A DNA stretch of 64,000 bases from Poindextera sp041691315 (GCA_041691315.1 JBEPUW010000002.1:62001-126000), one strand, 5' to 3'. Positions 1 to 9,196 are shown, counted from the stretch's first letter. Notes: generated from the letters alone by a model not told the origin. Program-made: numbers and translations.

Positions 1-2019
1 GCCGGTGGTCTCGACATAGGGGCCGAAGCGGCCGGCCTTCAGCCATACGGCGTTGCCGGTTTCCGGATCGATGCCCAGTTCGCGATCGCCGCCGCCGGCC
101 GCCGCCTCGCCTTCGGTCGCGGCGATCGGGCGGGTGTGGCGGCATTCCGGATAGTTGGAGCAGCCGATGAAGGCGCCGTAGCGGCCGGTCTTCAGCGACA
201 GCCGGCCGACGCCGCAGGTGGGGCAGAGGCGGGGGTCGGAGCCGTCGCCCTTGTCCGGGAAGATGTGCGGGCCAAGCGACTCGTTCAGGGCGTCGAGCAC
301 GGCGGTGGTGCGCAAGCCGCCGATCTCTCCGACGGCGGTGTGGAAGTCCTTCCAGAACTCGCGCAGCAGCGCCTTCCAGTCGAGATCGCCGGCCGAGACC
401 TGGTCGAGCTTGCCCTCGAGGTCGGCGGTGAAGTCGTATTCGACGTAGCGGCGGAAGAACTCTTCCAGGAAGGCGGTGACCAGCCGGCCTTTGTCTTCCG
501 GCACGAAGCGGTTCTTCTCCATGCGCACATAGTCGCGGTCGCGCAGCACGGTGAGGATCGAGGCGTAGGTCGAGGGCCGGCCGATGCCGAGCTCTTCCAG
601 CTTCTTGACCAGCGAAGCTTCGGAATAGCGCGGCGGCGGCTCGGTGAAGTGCTGATCGGCGCGGGCGGCCTGGACGCGGGCGCCGGCCCCCTGAGCGACC
701 TGCGGCAGGCGCCCGCCGTCCTCGTCATCGGCGTCATCGCGACCTTCCTCATAGACCTTGAGGTAGCCGTCGAAGAGGATGACCTGACCGGAGGCGCGTA
801 AGGCCGTGCGGCCGTCGGCGCTCTCCAGGTCGATGCTGGTGCGCTCGATGCGCGCGGCCTCCATCTGCGAGGCGATCATCCGCTTCCAGATCAGTTCGTA
901 GAGCCGGCCGAGGTCCGGCTCCAGGCGCAGCGATCCCGGGTTGCGGTCGAGGCTGGTCGGGCGGATCGCCTCGTGCGCCTCCTGGGCGTTCTTGGCCTTG
1001 ACCTTGTAGATGACGGGACTGTTGGGAACGTAGGTCGGGCCATACAGCCCCTTGATGACGTTGCGGGCTTCGTCCAGCGCCTCAGGCGCCGAGGCGACGC
1101 CGTCGGTGCGCATATAGGTGATCAGGCCGACGGTCTCGCCGCCGATGTCGATGCCCTCATAGAGGCGCTGGGCGGCCTGCATGGTGCGCTGGGCGGAGAA
1201 GCCGAGCTTGCGCGAAGCCTCCTGCTGCAGGGTCGAGGTGGTGAAGGGCGGCGCGGGGTTGCGCCGGGCCGGCTTCTTCTCGACGGCGGTGACCTTGAAC
1301 GCAGCGGCCTGCACGGCGGCCTTGGCGGCGTCGGCGGCCGCGGCGTTAGGCAGGTCGAACTTGCCCAGCCGCTTGCCCTCGTGCTTGACCAGGCGGGCGG
1401 CGAAGGGGTCGGAACCAGCGGTGACGTCGGCCTCGACGGTCCAGTATTCCTCGATCTTGAAGCGTTCGATCTCGATCTCGCGATCGACCACCAGGCGCAG
1501 CGCCACCGACTGCACCCGGCCGGCCGAACGCGCGCCCGGCAGCTTGCGCCAGAGCACTGGCGAGAGCGTGAAGCCGACCAGATAGTCCAGCGCGCGGCGG
1601 GCCAGATAGGCGTCGACCAGCTCCATGTCGATGTCGCGCGGATGCTTCATCGCCTCGGTGACGGCCGACTTGGTGATGGCGTTGAACACCACCCGCTCGA
1701 CTACCGCGCCCTTGACCACCTTGCGGTTGTTCAAGACCTGCAGCACGTGCCAGCTGATCGCCTCGCCTTCGCGATCCGGGTCGGTGGCCAGGATCAGCTT
1801 GTCGGCGCCCTTCATGGCCGCGGCGATGTCGGAAAGCCGCTTGGCCGCCTTGGGATCGACCTCCCAGATCATCTCGAAATCGTCGTCGGGCTTCACCGAG
1901 CCGTCCTTCGACGGCAGGTCGCGCACGTGCCCATAGCTGGCCAGCACCGTGTAACCGGAGCCCAGGTATTTGTTGATGGTTTTAGCCTTGGCCGGGCTCT
2001 CGACGACAACGACGTTCAT
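1..2019 (-). CDS. topA: DNA topoisomerase I (3' end beyond window)
   Basis: Type IA topoisomerase that relaxes negative supercoils. The gene runs off the left edge, so 673 codons are visible and the C-terminus is missing. The N-terminus begins MNVVVVESPAKAKTI, the Toprim start, followed by the acidic ATDPDREGE motif. The active-site tyrosine lies in GLITYMRTD, about residue 300. A four-cysteine zinc ribbon (CPTC...CSNYPEC) follows near residues 610-630, as in bacterial TopA. The ATG at 2019 gives the conserved first residues. dprA and plsY lie just upstream on the same strand, a common alphaproteobacterial order. The identification is secure. Confidence 0.97.
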   Translation of the reverse strand, partial: MNVVVVESPAKAKTINKYLGSGYTVLASYGHVRDLPSKDGSVKPDDDFEMIWEVDPKAAKRLSDIAAAMKGADKLILATDPDREGEAISWHVLQVLNNRKVVKGAVVERVVFNAITKSAVTEAMKHPRDIDMELVDAYLARRALDYLVGFTLSPVLWRKLPGARSAGRVQSVALRLVVDREIEIERFKIEEYWTVEADVTAGSDPFAARLVKHEGKRLGKFDLPNAAAADAAKAAVQAAAFKVTAVEKKPARRNPAPPFTTSTLQQEASRKLGFSAQRTMQAAQRLYEGIDIGGETVGLITYMRTDGVASAPEALDEARNVIKGLYGPTYVPNSPVIYKVKAKNAQEAHEAIRPTSLDRNPGSLRLEPDLGRLYELIWKRMIASQMEAARIERTSIDLESADGRTALRASGQVILFDGYLKVYEEGRDDADDEDGGRLPQVAQGAGARVQAARADQHFTEPPPRYSEASLVKKLEELGIGRPSTYASILTVLRDRDYVRMEKNRFVPEDKGRLVTAFLEEFFRRYVEYDFTADLEGKLDQVSAGDLDWKALLREFWKDFHTAVGEIGGLRTTAVLDALNESLGPHIFPDKGDGSDPRLCPTCGVGRLSLKTGRYGAFIGCSNYPECRHTRPIAATEGEAAAGGGDRELGIDPETGNAVWLKAGRFGPYVETTG

Positions 2020-2123
2020 GCAATCTCATGGGATGGACTGACCGGGAAACGGTCCAGCCAAGGGCGCGGAAAGTGGGGGCGACACCCCGCCTGTGTCAAC
2101 TTGGGGTTTGTCGCAGGGCTGTT

Positions 2124-3221
2124 TTAGGCCTTTACGGCCAGCCCGCCGGGCAGCAGTTCGGCCCGGTTTGCCAGCGCCAGTTCGGTCAGGGCGGCATAGA
2201 CCGTGGCTGCCGGCGCACCGGTAATGCGGACCAGTTCGTCACGTGGAATCGGGGTTGGCGACAACAGTTCGGCAATGCGTTCGCGCAAGGTCGCGATCTC
2301 GTCGTCGGCGCCGGGATCGCCGCCGTCGCCATAGCCGCGCTCCGGTTCGCGGATGGACGACAGGCCGGAGATGGCCCGCAGGACGTCATCGACCCCCTCG
2401 CAGAGCGCCGCGCCCTGGCGGATCAGGTCGTTGGTCCCCTTGGCGCGCGGGTCCAGCGGCGAACCGGGCACGGCCAGCACTTCGCGGCCTTGCTCCGCCG
2501 CCAGCCGGGCGGTGATCAGCGAACCCGAGCGCAACTCGGCTTCGACCACCACCACGCCCAGGGACAGGCCCGAGATCAGCCGGTTGCGGCGGGGGAAGTC
2601 GCGCGCCCGGGCCTTGGCGCCCGGCGGGCTTTCCGAGACCACGCAGCCCTCGGCGACCAGGCGGGCGTAGAGGTCCTTGTGTTCCGGCGGATAGACATCG
2701 TCGACGCCACCGGCGAGCACGGCGATGGCGCCGCTGGCCAGCGAGCCCTCATGGGCGGCGGCATCGACGCCCCGCGCCATGCCGGAGACGACCGCATAGC
2801 CGGCCTGGCCCAGGTCGTTTGCCAAGCTACGGGCGAAGCGCTGGCCGGCGGCCGAGGCGATGCGTGCGCCGACGATGGCGACGGCCGGCACGGCCATCAG
2901 CTCCGTCCGCCCGCGCGCCCAGAGGATCGGCGGGGCGGGGTCGACGGCGGCGAGCAGCGGCGGGAAGTCGGCCTCGCAGGACGCCAGCAGGCGGGCGCCC
3001 AACGCCGCACCGGCGCGAAGCTCGCGCTCGGCGTCTGCTTCAGTGGGAATCGCCAGCGGCTGGCTGCGGCCGCCGCGCTGGGAGAGGGCGGGCAGGGCGG
3101 CGAGCGCCCGGCCGGCATCGCCATAGCGTCTAATGAGCTGGTGGAAGGTGACGGCGCCGACGTTCTCGCTGCGGCGAAGGCGGAGCCAGTCGCGGCGCTC
3201 GGCGTCGGAGAGCGACGTCAC
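2124..3221 (-). CDS. dprA: DNA-processing protein DprA (Smf)
   Basis: The 365-residue product binds incoming single-stranded DNA and loads RecA during natural transformation. The Rossmann-like core shows VAIVGAR, the SGMARGVDAAAH motif, a VLAGGVDDVYPPEH segment and FPRRNRLISG, all typical of DprA. The C-terminal ~60 residues fit the usual winged-helix domain. I place the start at GTG 3221, because it overlaps the plsY stop codon as GTGA and gives normal family length. The ATG at 3374 would add 51 low-complexity residues read inside plsY. Translational coupling to plsY is likely. Confidence 0.93.
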   Translation of the reverse strand: MTSLSDAERRDWLRLRRSENVGAVTFHQLIRRYGDAGRALAALPALSQRGGRSQPLAIPTEADAERELRAGAALGARLLASCEADFPPLLAAVDPAPPILWARGRTELMAVPAVAIVGARIASAAGQRFARSLANDLGQAGYAVVSGMARGVDAAAHEGSLASGAIAVLAGGVDDVYPPEHKDLYARLVAEGCVVSESPPGAKARARDFPRRNRLISGLSLGVVVVEAELRSGSLITARLAAEQGREVLAVPGSPLDPRAKGTNDLIRQGAALCEGVDDVLRAISGLSSIREPERGYGDGGDPGADDEIATLRERIAELLSPTPIPRDELVRITGAPAATVYAALTELALANRAELLPGGLAVKA

Positions 3222-3901
3222 GTCCCGGCCAGGGGCGGACCGCCGTTGTGGCCCAGCGCCGGATCGGGCCCGGGTGGCTTGCGGCCGGCGCCGATCTTCG
3301 GCTCCTCGCCGCGCAGCAGCCGGCCGATGTTCTCGTGGTGGCGGATGAAGATCAGCACCGCCATGAAGACGCACAGCACGATCACCGGATAGCCCGCATG
3401 CACCGCAAAGGCGAAGAGCGGGGCCGCCGCCGCCGCCGTGAGCCCGCCCAGCGACGAAAAGCGGAACAGAGCCGCTATGGCCAGCCAGGTCGCGCCGGCC
3501 AGCACCCCGACCGGCCAGGCCACCGCCAGCAGGGTCCCGAAAAAGGTCGCAACGCCTTTGCCGCCGCGAAACTTCAGCCAGACCGGGAAGATATGGCCGA
3601 CGAAGGCCGCGCCGCCGGCCAGAGCCGCGGCGACGAGCCCGGCGTCGGCGCCTTGGGCGTGGGTGATGGCCAGGCGCGCGACCAGCACGGCCACGGCGCC
3701 CTTGCCGCCATCGCCAATGAGCGTGATCGCGGCCAGGTCGCGCCGGCCGGTGCGCAGGACATTGGTTGCGCCGATGCTGCCCGAACCGATGGCGCGCAGG
3801 TCGCCGGCCCCGCCCAGCCGCGTGGCGATCACCCCGAACGGGATCGAGCCCAGGAGATAGCCGCCGATCAGGACGGCGGCGATGATGGGAACGCTCAGCA
3901 T
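3218..3901 (-). CDS. plsY: Acyl-phosphate glycerol-3-phosphate acyltransferase PlsY
   Basis: Inner-membrane enzyme that moves an acyl group from acyl-phosphate to glycerol-3-phosphate, the first step of phospholipid synthesis. The 227 residues include GYLLGSIPFG near the N-terminus, GSGSIGATNVLR around residue 40 and KFRGGKGVATFFG around residue 108, the three PlsY signature motifs. About five hydrophobic segments are visible. A C-terminal tail of about 30 residues after the last membrane segment is rich in Gly and Pro. It is coupled to dprA by a GTGA overlap. Confidence 0.95.
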   Translation of the reverse strand: MLSVPIIAAVLIGGYLLGSIPFGVIATRLGGAGDLRAIGSGSIGATNVLRTGRRDLAAITLIGDGGKGAVAVLVARLAITHAQGADAGLVAAALAGGAAFVGHIFPVWLKFRGGKGVATFFGTLLAVAWPVGVLAGATWLAIAALFRFSSLGGLTAAAAAPLFAFAVHAGYPVIVLCVFMAVLIFIRHHENIGRLLRGEEPKIGAGRKPPGPDPALGHNGGPPLAGT

Positions 3902-3910
3902 CGGGCCAGT

Positions 3911-4458
3911 CTAGGTTGTTTGATTGAGGCCTGAAAGCGCCCCGCGCACCTGGGCGGCGAGGGCGGCGACGTCGACCGGGTCTGTGGTGTCTGCCTCGAT
4001 GACCGGACCTAGCGCCATCGGGCGGTCAAATTCGCGCAGCATCTCAACGTCGACCTCGGCCAGGGCATGGGTCGGGTGGTGGCCGGGCGCGCTGAAGCGA
4101 CGGTTGTAACGTGTCGCCGCCAGTTCCAGCGGACAGCGGCAATAGACCTCGACCAGGGGCGCGGACAGGGCGGCCAGCCTTTGCCGTTCATAGTCGCTGC
4201 CCGGCCGGAAATTGGCCTCGAGCACCGCCGCCGGGAAGACGTCGGCCAGCGCCCAGATCAGCTCCATCGACGCTCCGCCCAGGCCGCGCGACCAGTCGCC
4301 GGGCGGGCCGTGGACCGGCAGACGGTCGTGCAGCGTCTCCTTGATGTGGTCCTTGCGCAGCAGCGGCAGGCCAAGGCGTTGCGCCAGGGGGATGGCCAGC
4401 GTCGACTTGCCGGCGCCCGGCGGGCCGGAAAAATGACGAAGCCGCGCTCGACGGCCAC
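3911..4458 (-). pseudogene. P-loop kinase-like protein (AAA_33 / zeta-toxin type), frameshifted
   Basis: Translation from GTG 4458 gives VAVERGFVIF and then loses homology. From the T-run at 4429-4433 (read on the minus strand) the reading one base back gives SGPPGAGKSTLAIPLAQRL, a perfect Walker A, and stays open to 3911. Restoring one T (five to six) would give a protein of about 183 residues typical of small predicted ATP/GTP-binding kinases. No start codon exists in the downstream frame ahead of the P-loop. The gene sits 4 bases after the pyrC-like stop and may be cotranscribed. Substrate unknown. The break could be a sequencing error, real inactivation, or slippage at the T-run. Confidence 0.75.
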
Positions 4459-4462
4459 TGGC

Positions 4463-5767
4463 TCAGTCCGCCGTACGCGTGGCGTGCACGATCCGCCCGT
4501 CGACCAGGGTCATCAGCACCTTGCCCTGCAGGCTGCGGCCGTCGAATGGGGAGTTCTTCGACTTGGAAATGAGCTTGTCCGCATCGATACGGATCGGGCC
4601 GCCGATATCGCAAAGCACTAGGTCGGCCGGCGCCCCGGTCGCCATCGTGCCGGCGTCGAGGCCGAGCAGGCGGGCGGGCTTGGTGGTGACCGCGGCCATC
4701 AGGTCGATCAGCGGCCCGCGGCCTTCGTGAAAGAGGCTGAGCAGGGCCGGCAGCAGGGTCTCCAGCCCCACTGCGCCGGGCGCCGCCTCGTCGAAGGGCA
4801 GGCGCTTGTCCTCGGCCGGGGCCGGGGCGTGGGCGGAGACCACCACGTCGATCAGGCCGCTCGCCAGCGCCTCGATCAGCGCCTGGCGGTCGTCCTCGGC
4901 GCGCAGCGGCGGGACCAGCTTGTAGAAGGTGCGATAGTCGCCGATGTCGAGCTCGTTGAAGCTCAGATGGTTGATCGAGACCGTGGCGTGGACGGCGACG
5001 CCTCGATCCTTCGCGCGCTTCAGGCTCTCCAGCGCCGCCGCCGAGCTGAGCTGGTCGACGATCAGGCTGGCGCCGGTCAGTTCCGCCAGCGCCAGGTCGC
5101 GCTCCAGCATGATGGCCTCGGCCGCCGCCGGGATCCCGGCCAGCCCCATGCGGCCGGCGAACTCGCCTTCGTGCGCCGCGCCAGTGGACAGCCAGGGGTC
5201 GGAGGGCCGGTGCGACACTGGCACGCCGAAGCCGTTGGCATAGACCAGCACCCGCCGCATCACCTGAGAGTCGACGATCGGCCGGTCGACGTCGGTGACG
5301 TAGACGCAGCCCGCCTCGCGCATCAGGCCGATCTCGGCCATGACGCGGCCGTCCAGGCCCTTGGTCGCCGCGCCGGCGGGATAGACCTTGGCCAGGTGGA
5401 TGTCGCGCGAGCGGCGCAGGATGAAGTCGACCACCGAGGGCTCGTCGACCACCGGATCGGTGTCCGGCTGCACGACGATGGAGGTGACGCCGCCGGCCAC
5501 AGCGGCGCGGGCGGCGGATTTGAGCGTCTCCTTGGTTTCCGACCCCGGTTCGCCGGTCTTGACGCGCAGGTCGACCAGGCCCGGCGCCAGCATCGCGCCG
5601 TTGCAGGCGATCACTTCGATGTCGCTGGACAGACCTTCGTAGGTGGGCTGGCGCACCACCTCGGCGATGACGCCGTCGGCGACCATCAGGCAGCCGGGCC
5701 CGTCGTAGCCGGTCTCCGGATCGACCAGGCGTGCGCCGGTGAAGGCGATGGGGCGGGTCTCGGCCAT
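4463..5767 (-). CDS. pyrC: Dihydroorotase-like protein, apparently non-catalytic (PyrC' / PyrX type)
   Basis: The 434-residue amidohydrolase-fold protein is coupled to pyrB by a TGATG overlap. Overall it follows dihydroorotase (PPLRAEDDRQALIEAL, AAPGAVGLETLLPAL), but key metal and catalytic residues are changed. The usual DLHVHLREPG reads DLRVKTGEPG, so the HxH pair is gone. The usual HH before the mid-protein loop reads NHL. The catalytic Asp of TDHAPH reads SAHAPA. Such pseudo-dihydroorotases are known in pseudomonads and relatives, where they are needed for aspartate transcarbamoylase assembly. I infer the same role here, with the true dihydroorotase encoded elsewhere. Confidence 0.88.
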   Translation of the reverse strand: MAETRPIAFTGARLVDPETGYDGPGCLMVADGVIAEVVRQPTYEGLSSDIEVIACNGAMLAPGLVDLRVKTGEPGSETKETLKSAARAAVAGGVTSIVVQPDTDPVVDEPSVVDFILRRSRDIHLAKVYPAGAATKGLDGRVMAEIGLMREAGCVYVTDVDRPIVDSQVMRRVLVYANGFGVPVSHRPSDPWLSTGAAHEGEFAGRMGLAGIPAAAEAIMLERDLALAELTGASLIVDQLSSAAALESLKRAKDRGVAVHATVSINHLSFNELDIGDYRTFYKLVPPLRAEDDRQALIEALASGLIDVVVSAHAPAPAEDKRLPFDEAAPGAVGLETLLPALLSLFHEGRGPLIDLMAAVTTKPARLLGLDAGTMATGAPADLVLCDIGGPIRIDADKLISKSKNSPFDGRSLQGKVLMTLVDGRIVHATRTAD

Positions 5768-6744
5768 CAGTCGTTGTCCAGCCGAGCGGCAAGGCTGGCC
5801 AGCACCGCCATGCGCACGGCGACGCCCATCTCAACCTGGTCCTGGATCAGGCTGACGGAAAGGTCGTCGGCGACGTCGGAATCGATCTCGACGCCTCGGT
5901 TCATCGGGCCGGGATGCATGACCTTGGCGCCCGGCGCGGCGTGGGCCAGCTTTTCGCGGTCGAGGCCGTAGAAGCGGAAATATTCCCGGGTCGAGGGGAC
6001 CAACGCGCCGGTCATGCGCTCCAGCTGCAGGCGCAGCATCATCACCACGTCGACACCGGCGATGCCCTGGCGCAGGTCGTGGAACACCTCGGCCCCCCAG
6101 CGATCGACGCCGGCCGGCATCAGGGTCGCCGGCCCGACCAGCCGCACCCGCGCCCCCAGAATCTGCAGCATCAGCACGTTCGAGCGCGCCACCCGCGAGT
6201 GCAACACGTCGCCGCAGATCGCCACCGTCAGGCCCTCGACGCGGCCGAGCGAGCGGCGGATGGAGAGCGCATCGAGCAGGGCCTGGGTGGGATGCTCGTG
6301 CTGGCCGTCGCCGGCGTTGATGACGCTGCAACCGACCTTCTGCGCCAGAAGCGAAGCCGCGCCGGACGAGGAATGCCGCACCACCAGCAGGTCCGGGCGC
6401 ATGGCGTTTAGCGTGACGGCCGTGTCGATCAGCGTCTCGCCCTTGGCCATGGAGGAGGCGCGCGGGCTCATATTGACCACATCGGCGCCCAGCCGCTTGC
6501 CGGCCAACTCGAAAGAACTCTGGGTGCGCGTTGAATTTTCAAAGAAAAGGTTCATCAGCGTTCGACCCTTGAGCAGGTCGAGCTTCTTCGACTTCTCCCG
6601 GTTCAGGGCGACGAAACCGTCGGCCAGGTCGAGCAGGTCGCCCAGCACGACGCGGTCCAGATCGAGGGCGGAAATGAAATGGCGGCTCGGGAACGGAAAG
6701 GTCCGCGCGCGGACGTCGTCGATACCAGGAGCGGTCGTGGCCAT
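5767..6744 (-). CDS. pyrB: Aspartate carbamoyltransferase catalytic subunit
   Basis: Condenses carbamoyl phosphate with aspartate in pyrimidine synthesis. The 325-residue protein has the carbamoyl-phosphate motif NLFFENSTRTQSSFE at about residues 65-80, the HPTQALLD loop near residue 150, and HPGPMNRGVEID near the C-terminus. The length is normal. The stop overlaps the start of the following pyrC-like gene, so the two are made together. This fits a PyrB/PyrC' dodecamer. No pyrI regulatory subunit is seen. The ATG at 6744 gives the usual N-terminus. Confidence 0.96.
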   Translation of the reverse strand: MATTAPGIDDVRARTFPFPSRHFISALDLDRVVLGDLLDLADGFVALNREKSKKLDLLKGRTLMNLFFENSTRTQSSFELAGKRLGADVVNMSPRASSMAKGETLIDTAVTLNAMRPDLLVVRHSSSGAASLLAQKVGCSVINAGDGQHEHPTQALLDALSIRRSLGRVEGLTVAICGDVLHSRVARSNVLMLQILGARVRLVGPATLMPAGVDRWGAEVFHDLRQGIAGVDVVMMLRLQLERMTGALVPSTREYFRFYGLDREKLAHAAPGAKVMHPGPMNRGVEIDSDVADDLSVSLIQDQVEMGVAVRMAVLASLAARLDND

Positions 6745-6787
6745 TAAAGCGCTGTCATAGGCGGCTTTTGCCCGCCGGCCAAGCGAC

Positions 6788-6907
6788 TAGGGAAATTGGA
6801 AATTGGGGACACGTACGACTTACCGAGGCCCCGCCCAGTATTTCGATGCGGTGGGAAGTCGTACGTGTCCCCAATTTCCCCAATTTCCAATTTCCCCCCA
6901 ATTTCCC
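6788..6907. repeat. Palindromic intergenic repeat, GGGACACGTACG family, copy 1
   Basis: Inverted arms AATTGGGGACACGTACGACT and its complement surround a loop of about 35 bases. The right arm continues into extra AATTTCC repeats. It lies between pyrB and the sulfotransferase gene. It is related to the copies at 7931, 10569, 12336 and 15731, and looks like a REP/BIME-type hairpin. Confidence 0.85.
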
Positions 6908-6971
6908 GAGCGGCTTGCGCAGCCTACGGCAAAGGTTAGTCTCGTCGCGATCGGATTGGGGGGAGTTCCGC

Positions 6972-7913
6972 ATGAACGCGCTGGTCAGGGCTCCCCGCCG
7001 CGAGGTGCGTTCGCGGATTTTCGACAGCGCCCGGTGGGCCGGCTACCGGGGCCGGCCTGACGATATCATCATCTCCACCTTTCCGAAGTGCGGCACGACC
7101 TGGACGCAGCGGATCGTCTCTATGCTGCTTGCCGGCAGTGCGGCTCCGGCCCCGGTGGCCGGCGTGTGGCCCGATTTTCGGCTGCGCGGGCCGGTCGAGC
7201 CGATGCTGGAGGCGGCCGAAGCCGATCCAGGGCGGCGGCACTTCAAATCGCACCTGCCCTATGATGCGTTGCCCGTGTGGGAGGGCGTGAAGTTCATTCA
7301 TGTGGCCCGCGATGGGCGCGACTCGGCGCTGAGCATGCACAACCACATGCGTGGCTTCAGGCCGGAGATGAACGCGGTCATGGACCAGGTGAGCCTCGCC
7401 GATCCGAAGTTCGGCGACGCGGCGCCGCCAACGCCGGAGGATCCCGCCGAGTCGTTCCGCGAGTGGCTGGTCGACGGCGGCGGCCGGGGCGATCCGGGCG
7501 CCTCCTTCTGGGAGATGGAGCGCAGCTATTGGGCCGCGCGGCGCGACGCCAACATGCTGCTGGTTCACTACAATGACATGAAGGCCGACCTCGGCGGCGA
7601 GATCGCCCGCATCGCCCGCTACCTCGAGATCGAGCCGCCAGGCGTGGTGATGGACGAGATCGTCGCGGCGGCGGGCTTCGAGACCATGCGCGCCCAGGGC
7701 GAGGCGCTTATGCCCGGCGCGGAGATGGCCTGGACCGAAGGCGCGAAGACCTTCCTGCACAAGGGCGTCAACGGCCGCTGGCACGGCGCTTTCGCCGAGG
7801 CGGATCTCGCGGCCTACAGGGTCAGGGTCGCGGCGGAGTTCACACCGGCGCTCGCCGCCTGGCTGGAGAGCGGCCGCCTCGTCGCCGGCGACCCGGCCCG
7901 ATCGGCGGACTAA
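6972..7913 (+). CDS. Sulfotransferase domain protein
   Basis: Cytosolic PAPS-dependent sulfotransferase family, 313 residues. The 5'-phosphosulfate loop TFPKCGTTW lies around residue 35. The 3'-phosphate region HVARDGRDSALSMHNH lies around residue 112, and the C-terminal KGVNGRWHGAF around residue 258 matches the RKGxxGDWK signature. The ATG at 6972 follows a strong GGGGGGAG ribosome-binding site; an upstream in-frame extension would run into the repeat. The acceptor substrate cannot be told. It stands alone on the plus strand between two copies of the GGGACACGTACG repeat. Confidence 0.88.
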   Translation: MNALVRAPRREVRSRIFDSARWAGYRGRPDDIIISTFPKCGTTWTQRIVSMLLAGSAAPAPVAGVWPDFRLRGPVEPMLEAAEADPGRRHFKSHLPYDALPVWEGVKFIHVARDGRDSALSMHNHMRGFRPEMNAVMDQVSLADPKFGDAAPPTPEDPAESFREWLVDGGGRGDPGASFWEMERSYWAARRDANMLLVHYNDMKADLGGEIARIARYLEIEPPGVVMDEIVAAAGFETMRAQGEALMPGAEMAWTEGAKTFLHKGVNGRWHGAFAEADLAAYRVRVAAEFTPALAAWLESGRLVAGDPARSAD

Positions 7914-7930
7914 TTCGGTCTCCCACTCCG

Positions 7931-8009
7931 AAACTAGGGACACGTACGCATCCCTCAGATTTGGGATTCCACTCGCAGAGCCTGCGATGCGTACGTGTCC
8001 CTAATTTTG
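7931..8009. repeat. Palindromic intergenic repeat, GGGACACGTACG family, copy 2
   Basis: Arms AGGGACACGTACGCAT and ATGCGTACGTGTCCCT form a long stem. The loop contains ACTCGCAGAG, also found in copy 4. It sits just after the sulfotransferase stop and could act in transcription termination or mRNA stability. Confidence 0.85.
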
Positions 8010-8085
8010 TCGGAACCCAGCCCGGCCGTTCGTCCATACGGAATAGGAGCCACCGACACGCCCCAACGCTGGCACTGGAGACATC

Positions 8086-8751
8086 ATGACCGCGACCATC
8101 ACCGCCTTCGCGCAGTCGCCCGATCGTGGCCGGGGTCTGGCGCGGGACACGCGCGTTCGCTGGGCGCTCGAGGAAGTGGGCCAGCCTTACGAGGTCCGTC
8201 TTCTGTCGTTCAGCGAGATGAAGCAGCCGGCGCATCTGGCGCTGCATCCGTTCGGCCAGATTCCGACCTATGAGGAAGGCGACCTCGCCCTGTTCGAGAC
8301 CGGCGCGATCGTGTTCCACATCGCCGAGCGCCATGCGGGCCTCTTTCCAGAGGACGCCAACGCCCGGGCGCGGGCGATCACGTGGATGTTCGCCGCGCTG
8401 AGCACGGTAGAGCCGCCGATCCTCGAACTCGCGACCGCCAGGCTTCTGGAGAGCGACAAACCCTGGAGCGAGGCGCGCCTGCCCCTGGTCGAGGATCGCG
8501 TCCGGAGCCGGTTGCAGCCACTTTCAGATCGCCTGGGCGGCGCCGACTGGCTGGACGGTGAGTTCAGCGCCGGTGACCTGATGACGGCGTCGGTGCTGCT
8601 CAGGCTGAAACCGTCAGGCCTGCTGGACGAGTATCCGAACCTCGCCGCCTATGTCGCTTGCGGCGAAGCGCGGCCGGCCTACAAGCGCGCTTTCGCCGCT
8701 CAGCTGGCGGTTTTCAACGACGCACAGCGCGGCGCAGGGGATGGTCAATGA
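8086..8751 (+). CDS. Glutathione S-transferase family protein
   Basis: The 221-residue protein has an N-terminal thioredoxin-fold half with GLARDTRVRWALEEVGQPYE and HPFGQIPTYEEGDLALFETGAI, the cis-Pro and glutathione-binding SNAIL/ETGA region. The C-terminal half is helical. The ATG follows GGAG at good spacing. It is coupled by an ATGA overlap to the downstream SnoaL-like gene. It probably acts in detoxification or glutathione-linked chemistry. Substrate unknown. Confidence 0.88.
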   Translation: MTATITAFAQSPDRGRGLARDTRVRWALEEVGQPYEVRLLSFSEMKQPAHLALHPFGQIPTYEEGDLALFETGAIVFHIAERHAGLFPEDANARARAITWMFAALSTVEPPILELATARLLESDKPWSEARLPLVEDRVRSRLQPLSDRLGGADWLDGEFSAGDLMTASVLLRLKPSGLLDEYPNLAAYVACGEARPAYKRAFAAQLAVFNDAQRGAGDGQ

Positions 8752-9137
8752 CGGCAGGTAGTCCACAAGCCTGCATGACGGAATTCACGGCCGCATTGGT
8801 CGCTCGCGACATCGGTTCCGCCTTGGCCTTGCTCACTGACGACGTCGTCTTCTTCTACAGCAACGGGACCGCGATCCGCGGCAAGGACGCCTTCGCCGCC
8901 GCGATGACGTCGAATTGGAAGGTGGTCGAGAACTACAAGTATTCGACGCTGGACTCGGCCTGGGTCGCGCGGTCGGACGCCGCGGCGGCTGTTATCTACA
9001 GTTTTGCCTGGTCAGGCGTCGCTCGCGGCCAAGAGGTCAGCGGGAGCGGGCGAGGGACACGGGTGTTTTCCCGGGGTGCTGACTCCGGCTGGCTTATTGC
9101 CCACGAGCACCTCAGCCTGGGACAGTGGGAGCCCTAG
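8748..9137 (+). CDS. SnoaL-like / NTF2-fold protein
   Basis: The 129-residue protein has the cone-shaped NTF2-like pattern: an N-terminal helix (FTAALVARDIGSALALLTDDVVFF), then IRGKDAFAAAM, then strands ending GWLIAHEHLSL. These are the hallmarks of SnoaL-like and SgcJ-type proteins, which may be ketosteroid-isomerase-like enzymes or small-molecule binders. The start overlaps the glutathione transferase stop, so the two are co-expressed. Function is not assigned. Confidence 0.8.
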   Translation: MTAGSPQACMTEFTAALVARDIGSALALLTDDVVFFYSNGTAIRGKDAFAAAMTSNWKVVENYKYSTLDSAWVARSDAAAAVIYSFAWSGVARGQEVSGSGRGTRVFSRGADSGWLIAHEHLSLGQWEP

Positions 9138-9196
9138 GCCGCCAAGCGGCTCGAAAAGCCCGAAAGCGGTCGCCACGATTCAGCTTCGACAGCCGA

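Noticed and set aside
4188..5834. 548-residue frame overlapping the pyrC-like and kinase genes
   Set aside because: Arg/Gly-rich shadow in a third frame; it covers neither PyrC motifs nor the kinase P-loop.
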